A DNA stretch of 64,000 nt, from the NCBI RefSeq assembly GCF_030317105.1, contig NZ_JASZYG010000002.1, forward strand, positions 310,001-374,000, given 5' to 3'. The DNA is from Variovorax brevis. Lineage in GTDB: Bacteria > Pseudomonadota > Gammaproteobacteria > Burkholderiales > Burkholderiaceae_C. A model generated the notes under the pieces. It was not told where the DNA came from and searched no databases. It saw only the letters and a program-made list of their open reading frames with translations. Shown here piece after piece: positions 49,290 to 58,436 of this stretch. Made by a program: the position numbers and the translations under genes. Positions within the stretch are counted from its first letter, which is position 1. Each line of letters opens with the position of its first letter.

Positions 49290-49805
49290 TCAATAGCCGC
49301 TGTTGCCGCCGCCGTAGCCGCCACCGCCGCTGCGACCACCGCCGCCGCCGCCACGCGGGCCAGCGCCGTACGGGCTGCGGAAACCGCCGTCGCCGCCGCC
49401 GCCACCACTGCGGCCACCGCCGCCGTAGCCGCCGCCGCCACCACCGTAGCCGCCACCACCGCCGCCGCTGCGGCCACCGCCGCCACCACCGTAGCCGCCG
49501 CCGCCACCGCCGTAACCGCCACCGCCGCCGAAGCCACCGCTACGGGGCGGGCGGGCTTCCATCGGGCGTGCTTCGTTCACAACGACGCTGCGGCCACCCA
49601 GGGGTTGTCCATTCATGCCGCTGATGGCGGCTTGCGCTTCCGCGTCGCTGCCCATTTCGACAAAGCCGAAGCCCTTCGAACGACCAGTGTCACGCTCCAT
49701 CATGACCTTGGCGCTGGTCACGGCACCGAATTGGCCGAATGCTTGTTCCAGATCACCGTCACGCACCGAGTAAGGCAGGTTGCCGACGTACAGTTTGTTG
49801 CCCAT
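49290..49805 (-). CDS. RNA-binding protein with RRM and glycine-rich tail
   Basis: A 171-residue protein. An N-terminal RRM domain holds RNP-2 (KLYVGNLPY) and RNP-1 (KGFGFVEM). From about residue 90 the sequence is almost wholly Gly with Tyr, Arg and Ser in GGYGGGGGG-type repeats. It resembles the cold- or stress-induced RRM proteins of cyanobacteria and betaproteobacteria. The disordered tail could drive RNA condensation. I choose the ATG at 49805, with AGGAG 8 bases upstream, over a TTG one codon earlier. Confidence 0.88.
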   Translation of the reverse strand: MGNKLYVGNLPYSVRDGDLEQAFGQFGAVTSAKVMMERDTGRSKGFGFVEMGSDAEAQAAISGMNGQPLGGRSVVVNEARPMEARPPRSGGFGGGGGYGGGGGGYGGGGGGRSGGGGGGYGGGGGGYGGGGRSGGGGGDGGFRSPYGAGPRGGGGGGRSGGGGYGGGNSGY

Positions 49806-50060
49806 CAAGGGACTCCTATAAACACATCAAAAAAAGCGATGGAGTCCCGAGAGCGTGACGCGCATGAAATAAAAGCGAGCCTCGCGAAACTGTCCGATCA
49901 CCGATTGCCACCCCTTACAAAAATCTAGGGGAAGGCTTGCGCATTATGGGTGATTTATCCGAAATGCAAGTAAAAGATTGACGTTTCCTGTGCAAGATGT
50001 CTCAATAAAGAGAAAGTCGGCACTCACTCACATGCATTCCGGCGCGTCACGTACGTCACC

Positions 50061-50066
50061 TATAAT
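50061..50066 (+). promoter_or_regulatory. -10 box upstream of the Mn riboswitch
   Basis: A perfect TATAAT. The matching -35 region is weak. Transcription would begin near 50073, just ahead of the riboswitch. The rest of the gap from 49806 to this point shows no gene. Confidence 0.5.
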
Positions 50067-50078
50067 CACAGCCTGTCA

Positions 50079-50192
50079 TTGGGGAGTAGCCGCCTTCCGT
50101 TTCAACACGAGAAGGGCTCGCGTCAACAGACTTGCTCCTGCGCCCCGCAGGACATGGCGCGTGCAGTGTTCCACCTGGCGAGACCTTTGACT
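50079..50192 (+). ncRNA. yybP-ykoY manganese riboswitch
   Basis: The 5' end reads GGGGAGTAGCCG, the hallmark start of yybP-ykoY RNAs. The middle has CGTCAACAGACTTG, like the CUCAACA-type internal loop of the E. coli mntP and alx leaders. The 3' end reads GGCGAGACCTTTGAC, the conserved closing strand. It precedes a GDT1/TMEM165-family gene, one of the known classes of gene regulated by this riboswitch, which senses Mn2+ and turns on export. Confidence 0.85.
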
Positions 50193-50197
50193 ATGCA

Positions 50198-50247
50198 GCT
50201 TCGGAAATAGGCCGAAGGCGCTGCATGGTCAATTGCGTCCTTCGGCC
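50198..50247 (+). promoter_or_regulatory. riboswitch expression platform with alternative stems
   Basis: Segment GGCCGAAGG (50210-50218) can pair either with the upstream CTTCGG (50199-50204) or with the downstream CCTTCGGCC (50239-50247). The downstream arm directly abuts the GAGGA ribosome binding site at 50248. The two stems exclude each other, as expected for a switch controlling translation. Confidence 0.6.
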
Positions 50248-50258
50248 GAGGATCCTTC

Positions 50259-50828
50259 ATGCAAGCACTTTTCGTATCCACGGGCATCGTTGCCCTCGCC
50301 GAGATGGGCGACAAAACCCAGCTCCTGGCGCTCGTCCTTGCCGCACGCTTTCGCAAGCCCTGGCCCATCGTGTGGGGCATCCTCGCGGCGACCATCGTCA
50401 ATCACGCGCTCGCCGGCGCGGTCGGCAACTGGCTGACCCATCTGCTTGGCCCGGACGTGTTGCGCTGGATCCTGGCCGCATCCTTCATCGGCATGGCCAT
50501 CTGGATGATGATCCCCGACAAGCTTGACGAGGACGAAGCCATGGGCCGCTCGCACTTCGGCGTCTTCGGCACCACGGTGGTGGCGTTCTTCCTCGCGGAG
50601 ATGGGCGACAAGACCCAGATCGCCACGGTCATGCTGGCCGCGCGCTATCTCAACGACTACTGGTGGGTCATCGCCGGCACGACGCTGGGGATGATGCTGG
50701 CCAACGCACCGGTCGTCTTCCTGGGCGAGCGCATCGTGCGCAACGTGCCGATCAAGCTGGTCCACGGCATCTCCGCGGGCATCTTCCTGGTGTTGGGCGT
50801 CGCGGCGCTGATGGGCTGGGGTGCATAG
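50259..50828 (+). CDS. GDT1/TMEM165 family manganese exporter (UPF0016)
   Basis: A 189-residue membrane protein with six helices in two repeats. Each repeat carries the family signature: AEMGDKTQLLALVLAARF near residue 10 and AEMGDKTQIATVMLAARY near 110. The acidic residues form the cation site. Relatives export Mn2+ or act as Ca2+/Mn2+:H+ exchangers. Placement behind a yybP-ykoY riboswitch supports Mn2+ detoxification. Confidence 0.9.
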   Translation: MQALFVSTGIVALAEMGDKTQLLALVLAARFRKPWPIVWGILAATIVNHALAGAVGNWLTHLLGPDVLRWILAASFIGMAIWMMIPDKLDEDEAMGRSHFGVFGTTVVAFFLAEMGDKTQIATVMLAARYLNDYWWVIAGTTLGMMLANAPVVFLGERIVRNVPIKLVHGISAGIFLVLGVAALMGWGA

Positions 50829-50843
50829 ACGCTATACTTTGAA

Positions 50844-50895
50844 CGCGCCGATTTGCTTCAGCTTGCGGGCGCTTTACAAGTTCAGCTAAAGACGA
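50844..50895 (+). ncRNA. SAM-II (SAM-alpha) riboswitch
   Basis: The pattern matches the SAM-II pseudoknot: CGCGCCGATTT, then GCTTGCGGGCGC (pairing with the first GCGCC), then a T/A-rich stretch ending CAGCTAAAGA. These correspond to CGCGCUGAUUU, UUGCAAGCGCG and UAGCUAAAAA of the structurally known metX SAM-II RNA. A -10-like TATACT lies just upstream (50833-50838). It precedes metX, a classic SAM-II target. Confidence 0.82.
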
Positions 50896-50902
50896 ATGCC
50901 CG

Positions 50903-50940
50903 ACCCGGCTCGTTTTTTGGCGAGGCCGGGTTTTCTTTTT
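50903..50940 (+). terminator. riboswitch-linked terminator before metX
   Basis: ACCCGGCTCG (50903-50912) pairs with CGAGGCCGGGT (50921-50931, one bulged G) around a T-rich loop. The run TTTTCTTTTT follows and ends two bases before the metX ATG. SAM binding to the riboswitch would favour this stem and stop transcription. Confidence 0.75.
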
Positions 50941-50942
50941 CC

Positions 50943-52109
50943 ATGTCCTTCGAAGTCACGCCACAGTCGATGTCCTTTGCGCAGCCGCTGGCCTTGCGCA
51001 GCGGCACGTCGATCAAGGACTACACGCTGGCGTACGAGACCTACGGCACGCTGAACGCCGAGCGCAGCAATGCGGTGCTCGTCTGCCACGCGCTCAATGC
51101 GTCGCATCACGTGGCCGGCTTCTACGCGGGGCAACCCCGCTCCGAAGGCTGGTGGGACAACATGATCGGCCCCGGCAAGCCGCTGGACACCAACCGCTTC
51201 TTCGTCATCGGCGTCAACAACCTTGGCTCGTGCTTCGGATCGACGGGCCCCATGCACGTCAATCCCGCGTCGGGCCGCGTGTGGGGCGCGGACTTTCCGG
51301 TGGTGACGGTGGAGGACTGGGTCGATGCGCAGGCCCGCCTGCTCGACGCGTTGGGCATTGACACGCTCGCTGCCGTGATGGGCGGAAGCCTCGGCGGCAT
51401 GCAGGCGCTGTCGTGGACGCTGCAATACCCCTCGCGCGTGCGCCATGCGCTCGTCGTGGCCAGTGCGCCCAATCTGACTGCGGAGAACATTGCCTTCAAC
51501 GAAGTAGCCCGCCGCGCCATCGTGACCGACCCGGACTTCAACGGCGGCCACTTCTACGAGCATGGCGTGGTGCCCAAGCGCGGCCTTCGCATCGCCCGCA
51601 TGATCGGGCACATCACATACCTGAGCGACGACGTGATGAACGAGAAGTTCGGTCGTGGCCTGCGCAGCGCGGTCGAAGGCGAAGTGCAACGGCTCGGCGC
51701 CGCGGCCCACCACTATCGCTACTCGACGCAAGAGGTCGAGTTCCAGATCGAGAGCTACCTGCGCTACCAGGGCGACAAGTTCAGCGAGTACTTCGACGCG
51801 AACACCTATCTGCTGATCACGCGCGCGCTCGACTATTTCGACCCCGCGCGTGAACACGCCGGCGACCTCACAGCGGCGCTGGCCCGAGCAACAGCCAAGT
51901 TCCTCGTCGTGAGCTTCACCACCGACTGGCGCTTTTCGCCAAAGCGCAGCCGTGAAATCGTCAACGCCCTGCTCGACAACCGCCGCAACGTAAGCTACGC
52001 CGAGATCGACGCGCCACACGGCCACGATGCATTCCTGCTTGACGACGTGCGCTACACCGGCGTCGTGCGCTCGTATTTCGAGCGCATCGCCAAAGAGCTC
52101 TCAGTATGA
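50943..52109 (+). CDS. metX: homoserine O-acyltransferase MetX
   Basis: A 388-residue alpha/beta-hydrolase enzyme with the nucleophile elbow [12 protein letters not shown] (catalytic Ser at about 150), [12 protein letters not shown], and the C-terminal Asp and His ([15 protein letters not shown]). It acylates homoserine for methionine synthesis; acetyl versus succinyl transfer cannot be decided here, and in several proteobacteria MetX with MetW uses succinyl-CoA. There is no Shine-Dalgarno, only the terminator T-run. The stop overlaps metW. Confidence 0.93.
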   Translation: MSFEVTPQSMSFAQPLALRSGTSIKDYTLAYETYGTLNAERSNAVLVCHALNASHHVAGFYAGQPRSEGWWDNMIGPGKPLDTNRFFVIGVNNLGSCFGSTGPMHVNPASGRVWGADFPVVTVEDWVDAQARLLDALGIDTLAAVMGGSLGGMQALSWTLQYPSRVRHALVVASAPNLTAENIAFNEVARRAIVTDPDFNGGHFYEHGVVPKRGLRIARMIGHITYLSDDVMNEKFGRGLRSAVEGEVQRLGAAAHHYRYSTQEVEFQIESYLRYQGDKFSEYFDANTYLLITRALDYFDPAREHAGDLTAALARATAKFLVVSFTTDWRFSPKRSREIVNALLDNRRNVSYAEIDAPHGHDAFLLDDVRYTGVVRSYFERIAKELSV

Positions 52110-52690
52110 GCGACGAGACCACTCAACGCCTCATTGCGCGCCTCGTGCCCGAAGGCTCGCGCGTGCTGGACCTCGGCTGCGGCGACGGCGCCCTGCTCGA
52201 CCTGCTGCAGCGCGAACGCGGCTGCACCGGCTACGGCGTCGAGATCGCCGATGGCAATGTGCTGCAATGCATCCGCCGCGGCGTCGACGTCATCCAGCTC
52301 AACCTCGACGAAGGGCTGGCGATGTTCGAGGACTCTTCCTTCGACGTCGTGCTGCAGATCGACACGCTGCAACACCTGCGCAATGCAGAAGTCATGTTGC
52401 GCGAGACCGCGCGCGTGGGACGTATCGGCATCGTCGCGTTTCCCAACTTCGCGCACTGGCCCAACCGCATCAGCGTCGCGCGTGGGCGCATGCCGGTCAC
52501 ACGGCGCCTGCCTTATCAGTGGTACGACACGCCGAACATCCGCGTGGGCACCTTCAAGGACTTCGAGGTGCTGGCGCAAAAGAATCGCCTGCGGGTGCTG
52601 GACGCCTTCGGCCTGCAGGGCGAACGCGAAGTGCGCTGGCTGCCGAACGCACGTGCTGGCACCGCCGTGTTCAAGTTCGAACGAAGCTGA
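52106..52690 (+). CDS. metW: methionine biosynthesis protein MetW
   Basis: A 194-residue protein with a class-I methyltransferase-like fold ([29 protein letters not shown]) matching the MetW family. It overlaps metX by four bases (ATGA). MetW is needed with MetX for homoserine acylation in several proteobacteria. It is regulated with metX by the SAM-II riboswitch. Confidence 0.92.
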   Translation: MSDETTQRLIARLVPEGSRVLDLGCGDGALLDLLQRERGCTGYGVEIADGNVLQCIRRGVDVIQLNLDEGLAMFEDSSFDVVLQIDTLQHLRNAEVMLRETARVGRIGIVAFPNFAHWPNRISVARGRMPVTRRLPYQWYDTPNIRVGTFKDFEVLAQKNRLRVLDAFGLQGEREVRWLPNARAGTAVFKFERS

Positions 52691-52720
52691 GTCCTTGCAT
52701 CAACGTGTGAGAGTGGTGAC

Positions 52721-53305
52721 ATGGCCTTCACCCTGTCCGCGCCCGTTCACAGCGACCTGACCATCAAGAAGAGCCGCTTCATCGGTTGCGTGCAATCGGT
52801 GGCGGATCGCGCAGCCGCGCAAGATGTCGTCGCCGGCCTGCGTGCAGCACATCCGGGCGCAGCGCATGTCTGCTGGGCGCTGATGGCGGGCGGCCAGTCC
52901 GCTGCCAATGACGACGGCGAGCCGGGCGGCACCGCGGGCAGGCCCATGCTCGAAGTGCTGCGCCACCAGCAACTCGAAGGCGTCCTTGCAACGGTGGTGC
53001 GCTACTTCGGTGGCGTGAAGCTGGGTGCGGGCGGCCTGGTGCGCGCCTATACGGATGCCGTGGCGCAAGCCCTCATCGACGCACCGCTGGTCTTGCTGGT
53101 CGCGCGGTGCACGCTCAACTGCGACGTGTCGTATCAGTTGGAAGGGGTTGTGCGCCGGGAAATTGCGGCCTGCGACGCCGCACTGGAGAGCGTGCAGCAC
53201 GCGGACCTCGTTCGCATGTCCTTCAGCGTGCCGCAAACGCAGGTCACAAACATCAAGCAGCGCATTCAAAATGCAACGCAAGGTCGCGTCAATTGGCAAG
53301 AATAA
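52721..53305 (+). CDS. YigZ/IMPACT family protein
   Basis: A 194-residue protein with the N-terminal UPF0029/IMPACT domain: KKSRFIGCVQSVADRAAAQD, then NDDGEPGGTAGRPMLEVL, then VRYFGGVKLGAGGLVRAY. A C-terminal ferredoxin-like domain completes the usual layout. Bacterial YigZ may bind translation components; its function is unsettled. It starts 30 bases after metW. Confidence 0.88.
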   Translation: MAFTLSAPVHSDLTIKKSRFIGCVQSVADRAAAQDVVAGLRAAHPGAAHVCWALMAGGQSAANDDGEPGGTAGRPMLEVLRHQQLEGVLATVVRYFGGVKLGAGGLVRAYTDAVAQALIDAPLVLLVARCTLNCDVSYQLEGVVRREIAACDAALESVQHADLVRMSFSVPQTQVTNIKQRIQNATQGRVNWQE

Positions 53306-53453
53306 TGCGAAAGTTCGACGTCGAAATATGACGAATCTGAACTCAAAAGTATTACACTCTTGGGCTCAGCGTCATTTGGTTACGTCTCTTGCGCATTGAA
53401 GTCGCATGCGGCAAAGATGCGCTCATACCATCCGCGTTTTGCAGGAGTACACA

Positions 53454-54008
53454 TTGGCATCACAGTCCCCTTTTTTCGGTAAGCGCGATCGCGATCCGGA
53501 ACCGCTTACCTCCCGTCCCGCACCCCTCATGGGTTCCGGCACCAATCTCTCGGGTTCGCCTGTCGGCACTTCCAGCAATCCCATCCCCCCCTCCATGACC
53601 AACGCCGCCGCCGCTGCCAACAATGCGCCTCCCAAGGAAAGCAGCAGCAAGCTGACCGTTGGGCCCAATATAAAGCTCAAGGGCGTCGAGATCACCGATT
53701 GCGACACGCTGGTGGTCGAGGGTCTGGTCGAAGCCACCATGGATTCGCGCGTCATGCAGATCGCCGAGTCGGGCGCCTTCAAGGGTTCGGCCGGCATCGA
53801 CATCGCCGAGATCCGCGGGGTGTTCGACGGCACGCTCACCGTGCGCGAAAAGCTGGTCATCCATGCCACCGGCAAGGTGACGGGCAAGATCCGCTACGGC
53901 AAGATCGTGATCGAAGAAGGCGGACAGCTTTCGGGTGAGATCAGCGTTGGAACCGCGGGCGAAAAGCCGGCGGCCAAGCCGGCACCTGCGCTGCAGGCTG
54001 CGGCCTGA
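53454..54008 (+). CDS. bactofilin family cytoskeletal protein
   Basis: A 184-residue protein. Its central domain (about 65-165) is a bactofilin right-handed beta-helix: VGPNIKLKGVEITDCDTLVV, with repeated Ile/Val/Gly turns through GKIRYGKIVIEEGGQLSGEI. The flanks are Pro/Ala-rich and disordered, as is usual. I choose a TTG start at 53454 because AGGAG lies 6 bases before it; the frame is open upstream. Bactofilins polymerise without nucleotide and position envelope enzymes. Confidence 0.86.
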   Translation: MASQSPFFGKRDRDPEPLTSRPAPLMGSGTNLSGSPVGTSSNPIPPSMTNAAAAANNAPPKESSSKLTVGPNIKLKGVEITDCDTLVVEGLVEATMDSRVMQIAESGAFKGSAGIDIAEIRGVFDGTLTVREKLVIHATGKVTGKIRYGKIVIEEGGQLSGEISVGTAGEKPAAKPAPALQAAA

Positions 54009-54029
54009 TCGCGGCCACGCCGGGCCTCA

Positions 54030-54791
54030 TCAGGCCTCCGGCGCGGCCCATCCCAATCGATCGAGCAAGGCACCTGCCGCGGCGGGTGCCTTTTCTTTTG
54101 CGCCGTTGATGAAGTAGACAAAGGTGTCGCGCTTCTTCGCCCACCCCTTGGCACGCTCGGCCCATTCGTCCAGCGCCTTCGGCGCGTAGCCGGCAACGAA
54201 CTCCGCGTCGGCCATCATCAGCCGTGCATAGGCCACGCTGCCTTCGGGTTCCTCGAAGGACGGGAACTTGTCGGAGTCGGTGAAGACCGTCGACACGCCA
54301 TATTTCTTCGCCAGCGCGGCGTAGTCGGGCGACACGAAGCTCTCGTGCCGAACGTCCATCACATGCCGAAGCGCGTGGCTGCCCTCCTTGGCAGGCAGTA
54401 AGGCCAGGAAGGCTTCGAAGTCTTCCGCGTCGAATTTCTTGGTCGGCATGAACTGCCAGACGATGGGGCCGAGCCGGTCCCCCAGTTCCGTCACGCCGCT
54501 GTCGATGAAGCGCTTGATCGAATCGCCCGCGGTCGCGAGCAGCTTGCGGTTGGTCGCAAAGCGCGAGGCCTTGAGCGAGAACACGAAGCCATCGGGCGTC
54601 TCGCTCGCCCACTTGCGAAAGTTGTCGGGCTTGAAGGTGCTGTAGTAGGTCCCGTTGATCTCGATGGCGCTCAGCTGCCGGCTGGCGTAGCCCAATTCGC
54701 GGGCGTGCGCGAGACCCTTGGGATAGAAATTGTCCCGCCAGGGTTCGAAGGTCCAGCCACCGACGCCCACGTGAATTCCAGTCTTGCTCAC
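54030..54791 (-). CDS. DUF72 domain protein
   Basis: A 253-residue protein of the DUF72 (YecE-like) TIM-barrel family. Key stretches are GVGGWTFEPWRDNFYPKG, EINGTYYSTFKPDNFRKWA, and the DVRHESF motif followed by YFINGAKEKAP. It starts at GTG (54791) with GGAGG just upstream. The biochemical role of the family is unknown. It converges on the bactofilin gene. Confidence 0.86.
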   Translation of the reverse strand: MSKTGIHVGVGGWTFEPWRDNFYPKGLAHARELGYASRQLSAIEINGTYYSTFKPDNFRKWASETPDGFVFSLKASRFATNRKLLATAGDSIKRFIDSGVTELGDRLGPIVWQFMPTKKFDAEDFEAFLALLPAKEGSHALRHVMDVRHESFVSPDYAALAKKYGVSTVFTDSDKFPSFEEPEGSVAYARLMMADAEFVAGYAPKALDEWAERAKGWAKKRDTFVYFINGAKEKAPAAAGALLDRLGWAAPEA

Positions 54792-54879
54792 AAGCACCTC
54801 CGGGTTGTTGGCACGAACTCTACGCGGGCGGCGCGGCGGGCGCAAAATGCGCTTTTTTGTCCCACGCGGAGAAAACACG

Positions 54880-56382
54880 ATGAACGCACCCCTGCACCGC
54901 GAGATGCCCGCGGGCTTCCTGGACGCCGAACGCGCGCTGACGGACGTCAGCGCCCAATGGGACAACGACATTGTTCGCCAACTGACGAGCTACATCGAGA
55001 TTCCCGCCAAGTCGCCCGGCTTCGACAAGGACTGGAGTGCCAACGGCTATCTCGAAACGGTCCTGCGCAACGCGGCCGCGTGGGTCGAAGCGCAAAAGGT
55101 CGAAGGGCTCAAGCTGGAAATCGTCCGGCTCGAAGGCCGCACGCCGGTGCTGTTCTTCGAAGTGCCGGCCACCGGCACCGACATGCAGGAAACCGTGCTC
55201 ATGTACGGCCACCTCGACAAGCAACCCGAATTCACCGGCTGGCGCAACGACCTCGGCCCGTGGACACCCAAGTATGAAAACGGGCTGCTCTACGGACGCG
55301 GCGGCGCGGACGACGGCTACGCGGTGTACGCCAGCACGGCAGCCCTCCAGGCCCTCAAGGCGCAAGGCGCGGCGCATCCGCGCATCGTCGGCCTGATCGA
55401 AACCTGCGAGGAATCGGGCTCGTACGACCTGTTGCCCTATGTGGACGCCTTGCGTGGCCGGTTGGGCGATGTGGGCCTCGTGATCTGCCTCGACTCGGGC
55501 GCCGGCAACTACGACCAGCTCTGGCTCACCACCTCGTTGCGCGGCATGGCCAGCGGCACCTTGAAGGTCGAGATCCTGACCGAAGGCATTCATTCCGGCG
55601 ACGCATCGGGCCTGGTGCCCTCGAGCTTCCGGATCATGCGGCAGGTGCTCGACCGCCTGGAGGACAGCAAGACGGGACGCCTGCTGCCGCAAAGTTTCCA
55701 TTGCGAAGTGCCCGCTGACCGCCTGGCGCAAGCCAGGGCGACGGCCGCCATCCTGGGCGAAGAGGTCTACAAGCGCTTTCCGTGGGCGCACTACGACTGC
55801 GGCGGATCGACCACCTTTGCGCTGCCCACGACGACCGATCCGGTGGAAGCGCTGCTCAACCGCACCTGGAAGCCCACGCTGAGCGTGACCGGCGCCGAAG
55901 GTTTCCCGGCATTGAAGGACGCCGGCAACGTGCTGCGTCCGTACACCGCCTTCAAGCTGTCGCTGCGACTGCCACCGTTGATCGACGCCGACCAGGCCGT
56001 CGGCGAACTCAAGGCCCTGCTCGAAGACAACGCGCCCTATCAGGCACGCGTGACGTTCGAGGCGGGCGGTGGTGCCACGGGCTGGAACGCGCCCAGCACC
56101 GATCCCTGGTTCGAACGCGCGCTGAACGCCGCGTCGCAAGCGCACTTCGGCTCGCCCTGCGGCTATATCGGCCAGGGCGGCACCATTCCGCTGATGAACA
56201 TGCTCAGCCAGGGCTTCCCGAGGGCGCAGATGATGGTCTGCGGCGTGCTGGGTCCCAAGAGCAACGCGCACGGGCCGAATGAATTCCTGCATGTGCCCTA
56301 CGCCAAGAAGCTGACGGCGGCCGTTGCGGAAGTCATCGCCGCGCTGCCGCTGGAACGCGCTGCGGAGGCCTCGGCCGCTTGA
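54880..56382 (+). CDS. M20 family metallopeptidase
   Basis: A 500-residue zinc peptidase of the M20 family. Metal-site motifs in order are YGHLDKQPE (His/Asp), GRGGADDGYA (bridging Asp), CEESGSYD (general-base Glu plus ligand), and CLDSGAGN (Asp). A distal His lies in KSNAHGPNEF near the C-terminus. The dimerisation domain lies between. Relatives are dipeptidases or carnosinase-like enzymes. The stop overlaps the TTG start of the next gene. Confidence 0.9.
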   Translation: MNAPLHREMPAGFLDAERALTDVSAQWDNDIVRQLTSYIEIPAKSPGFDKDWSANGYLETVLRNAAAWVEAQKVEGLKLEIVRLEGRTPVLFFEVPATGTDMQETVLMYGHLDKQPEFTGWRNDLGPWTPKYENGLLYGRGGADDGYAVYASTAALQALKAQGAAHPRIVGLIETCEESGSYDLLPYVDALRGRLGDVGLVICLDSGAGNYDQLWLTTSLRGMASGTLKVEILTEGIHSGDASGLVPSSFRIMRQVLDRLEDSKTGRLLPQSFHCEVPADRLAQARATAAILGEEVYKRFPWAHYDCGGSTTFALPTTTDPVEALLNRTWKPTLSVTGAEGFPALKDAGNVLRPYTAFKLSLRLPPLIDADQAVGELKALLEDNAPYQARVTFEAGGGATGWNAPSTDPWFERALNAASQAHFGSPCGYIGQGGTIPLMNMLSQGFPRAQMMVCGVLGPKSNAHGPNEFLHVPYAKKLTAAVAEVIAALPLERAAEASAA

Positions 56383-57242
56383 GCGCGCAGATCAAGATCG
56401 CGACGCCCGACGGTGAAACGCTGGCGGTGCGCGAGTGGAGGGCTGCGGCAAACCCGCGCGCAGTGGTCGTCATCGCGCATGGACTGGGCGAGCATGCGGG
56501 GCGCTACGAGCACGTCGCAAGACGGCTCAATGCGTGGGGCTTTGCGGTGCGCGCCTATGACCATTTTGGCCATGGAGAGTCCACCGGCGCGCGTGGCGGC
56601 CTGCCGAACGGCACGCGGCTGGTCGACGACCTGGCACGGGTGCTCGACGACACGCGACGTGCCTTTCCGGGCGTGCCGCTTGTCCTGATGGGCCATAGCA
56701 TGGGCGGCTTGGTGGTGGCGAGTCTTGTCGCGCGCGCGGTCCGGCCGGTCGATGCGCTGGTGCTGTCCTCCCCTGCGTTGGCGCCCACCTTGACCGCCAT
56801 CCAGAAGGGATTGATTGCCGTGTTGTCGCGCTTGGCACCGACCCTGCGCGTGAGCAACGGCCTCGATGCCAACTTCCTCTCGCACGATCCGGCGGTGGTT
56901 AAGGCATACACGAGCGATCCCCTCAACCACGACCGCATCGGCGCCCGGCTGGCGCGTTTCCTGGCAGACGAGGGTGAGGTGGTGCAAGGCGTCGCGCCGC
57001 GCTGGACAGTGCCGACGCTGCTGATCTACGCCGGCCAGGACCGCCTCGTGAGGCCCGAAGGCAGTCGTGCCTTTTCAGCCGCCGCGCCGGCCTCAGTCGT
57101 CAGGGCCGTGGAGTTCGGGCCGCTCTTCCACGAGATCTTCAACGAACTCGATGCGGAACCGGTGTTTGCCGAGCTCGGCCATTGGCTGCGGGCGCGTTTC
57201 GCGGATGCATCCGCAGAACAAGCCGTCGTGACGAGCGTTTAA
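56379..57242 (+). CDS. alpha/beta hydrolase (monoacylglycerol-lipase-like)
   Basis: A 287-residue serine hydrolase. The oxyanion motif HGLGEHAGRYEHVA and the nucleophile elbow GHSMGG (Ser at about 108) match the monoglyceride lipase / lysophospholipase group. YAGQDRLV supplies the Asp, and the His lies near FHEIFNE. It starts at TTG overlapping the peptidase stop. Its 3' end overlaps the converging MFS gene by four bases. Confidence 0.88.
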   Translation: MSAQIKIATPDGETLAVREWRAAANPRAVVVIAHGLGEHAGRYEHVARRLNAWGFAVRAYDHFGHGESTGARGGLPNGTRLVDDLARVLDDTRRAFPGVPLVLMGHSMGGLVVASLVARAVRPVDALVLSSPALAPTLTAIQKGLIAVLSRLAPTLRVSNGLDANFLSHDPAVVKAYTSDPLNHDRIGARLARFLADEGEVVQGVAPRWTVPTLLIYAGQDRLVRPEGSRAFSAAAPASVVRAVEFGPLFHEIFNELDAEPVFAELGHWLRARFADASAEQAVVTSV

Positions 57243-58411
57243 GCCGGCTTCGGCGCCAGCCGCCGAACCCGCGCAAGCCACAGCAAGGCGATGCCCGTCA
57301 GCATCACCGGCGCCAGCGAACCCAGGTTCAACCATTGCCAGCCTTGCGTCGTCACCAGCACGCCCGATGCGAAGGACGTGACGCCCAGCGTCGCAAAGAT
57401 GCAGAAGTTGAGCGCGCCCTGTGCGCGGTCCCGTTCTTCAGCCGTATAGGCCGACAACGAAAGCGTGGTGCTCCCCGTGAAGAGGAAATTCCAGCCCACG
57501 CCCAGCAGGAAAAGTGCCGCGATGAAGTGATGCAGGTCGATGCCCGACAGCGCCACCGCGATGCAGCCGAAGTTCAACACCAGCCCCACGGCCATGATCG
57601 GCAGCACACCAAAGCGGCGGATGAGGTGGCCCGTGAAGAAGCCCGGCGCGAACATGCCGATCACATGCCATTCGAGCACCAGCGCCACATCTTCGAAAGG
57701 CAGGCTGCACACCTGCATGGCCAGGGGCGTCGCAGCCATCAACAGGTTCATGACGCCATAACCAAGCGCACCCGACGCGGCCGCCACGATGAAGACGGGC
57801 TGGCGAGCGAGCTGCGACAGGGTCCGGCCGCCCATCGACGCATGCTTGGGCAGCGGCGGCGGAAAGTCGATGAAGTGCATGAGCCCCGCCGCCAACACCG
57901 CGACCGCGGCCAATGCAACGTACGCACCCGCAAAGGGAACGCCCAGCCACTGCCGCGTCATGGAGGCCAGGTTCGGCCCGATCACGGCACCGATGAGGCC
58001 GCCGGCCATAACGAGCGAGACCGCTTTTTCGCGCCACTCGGGCCTGGTCAGTTCAGCCGCGGCGAAGCGATAGAGCGTGGCGTTGGCGCTGTAGAAACCC
58101 GCCACCAGCGTCGCGCCGCACAGGAGCCAGAACGCGTGCGTGTAGACAGCAGCGGCGCACAGCAACGACGAGGCCAGCGCGACGGCCAGCCCGATCTGGA
58201 AAGACACCCGCCGACCGAAGCGCCGCTGGGTCCGCGCCACGAGCCCGGTGGAGAGCGCGCCGCCGACCACGTAGGCCATCACGGGCAAGGTCGCCATCCA
58301 GGTGCGCGGCGCGAGCGCCAGACCGACCAGACCGTTGATGGCAATGAAGGCGACGTTGTTCGTCAGGAACAGGCCCTGGCAAACCGTGAGCAGCCACAGA
58401 TTGCGATTCAT
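57239..58411 (-). CDS. MFS transporter
   Basis: A 390-residue major facilitator superfamily protein with about 12 membrane helices and short loops. It begins MNRNLWLLTVCQGLFLTNNV. The motif SVNRRFGRR-like VARTQRRFGRRVSF sits between helices 2 and 3. The substrate cannot be told. It lies just downstream of the YidB-like gene on the same strand. Confidence 0.86.
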   Translation of the reverse strand: MNRNLWLLTVCQGLFLTNNVAFIAINGLVGLALAPRTWMATLPVMAYVVGGALSTGLVARTQRRFGRRVSFQIGLAVALASSLLCAAAVYTHAFWLLCGATLVAGFYSANATLYRFAAAELTRPEWREKAVSLVMAGGLIGAVIGPNLASMTRQWLGVPFAGAYVALAAVAVLAAGLMHFIDFPPPLPKHASMGGRTLSQLARQPVFIVAAASGALGYGVMNLLMAATPLAMQVCSLPFEDVALVLEWHVIGMFAPGFFTGHLIRRFGVLPIMAVGLVLNFGCIAVALSGIDLHHFIAALFLLGVGWNFLFTGSTTLSLSAYTAEERDRAQGALNFCIFATLGVTSFASGVLVTTQGWQWLNLGSLAPVMLTGIALLWLARVRRLAPKPA

Positions 58412-58436
58412 GCAGTCCGGTCGGCGGCGCGTGGCT

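Noticed and set aside
49300..49560. Short direct repeats of a GCC-rich pattern that look array-like
   Set aside because: They are glycine codons of the RNA-binding protein's tail, irregular in spacing and without spacers, so not a CRISPR array or tandem satellite.
54020..54060. Imperfect GCCGG...CCGGC hairpin between bactofilin and DUF72 genes as a terminator
   Set aside because: Interrupted stem and no T-run; not strong enough to annotate.
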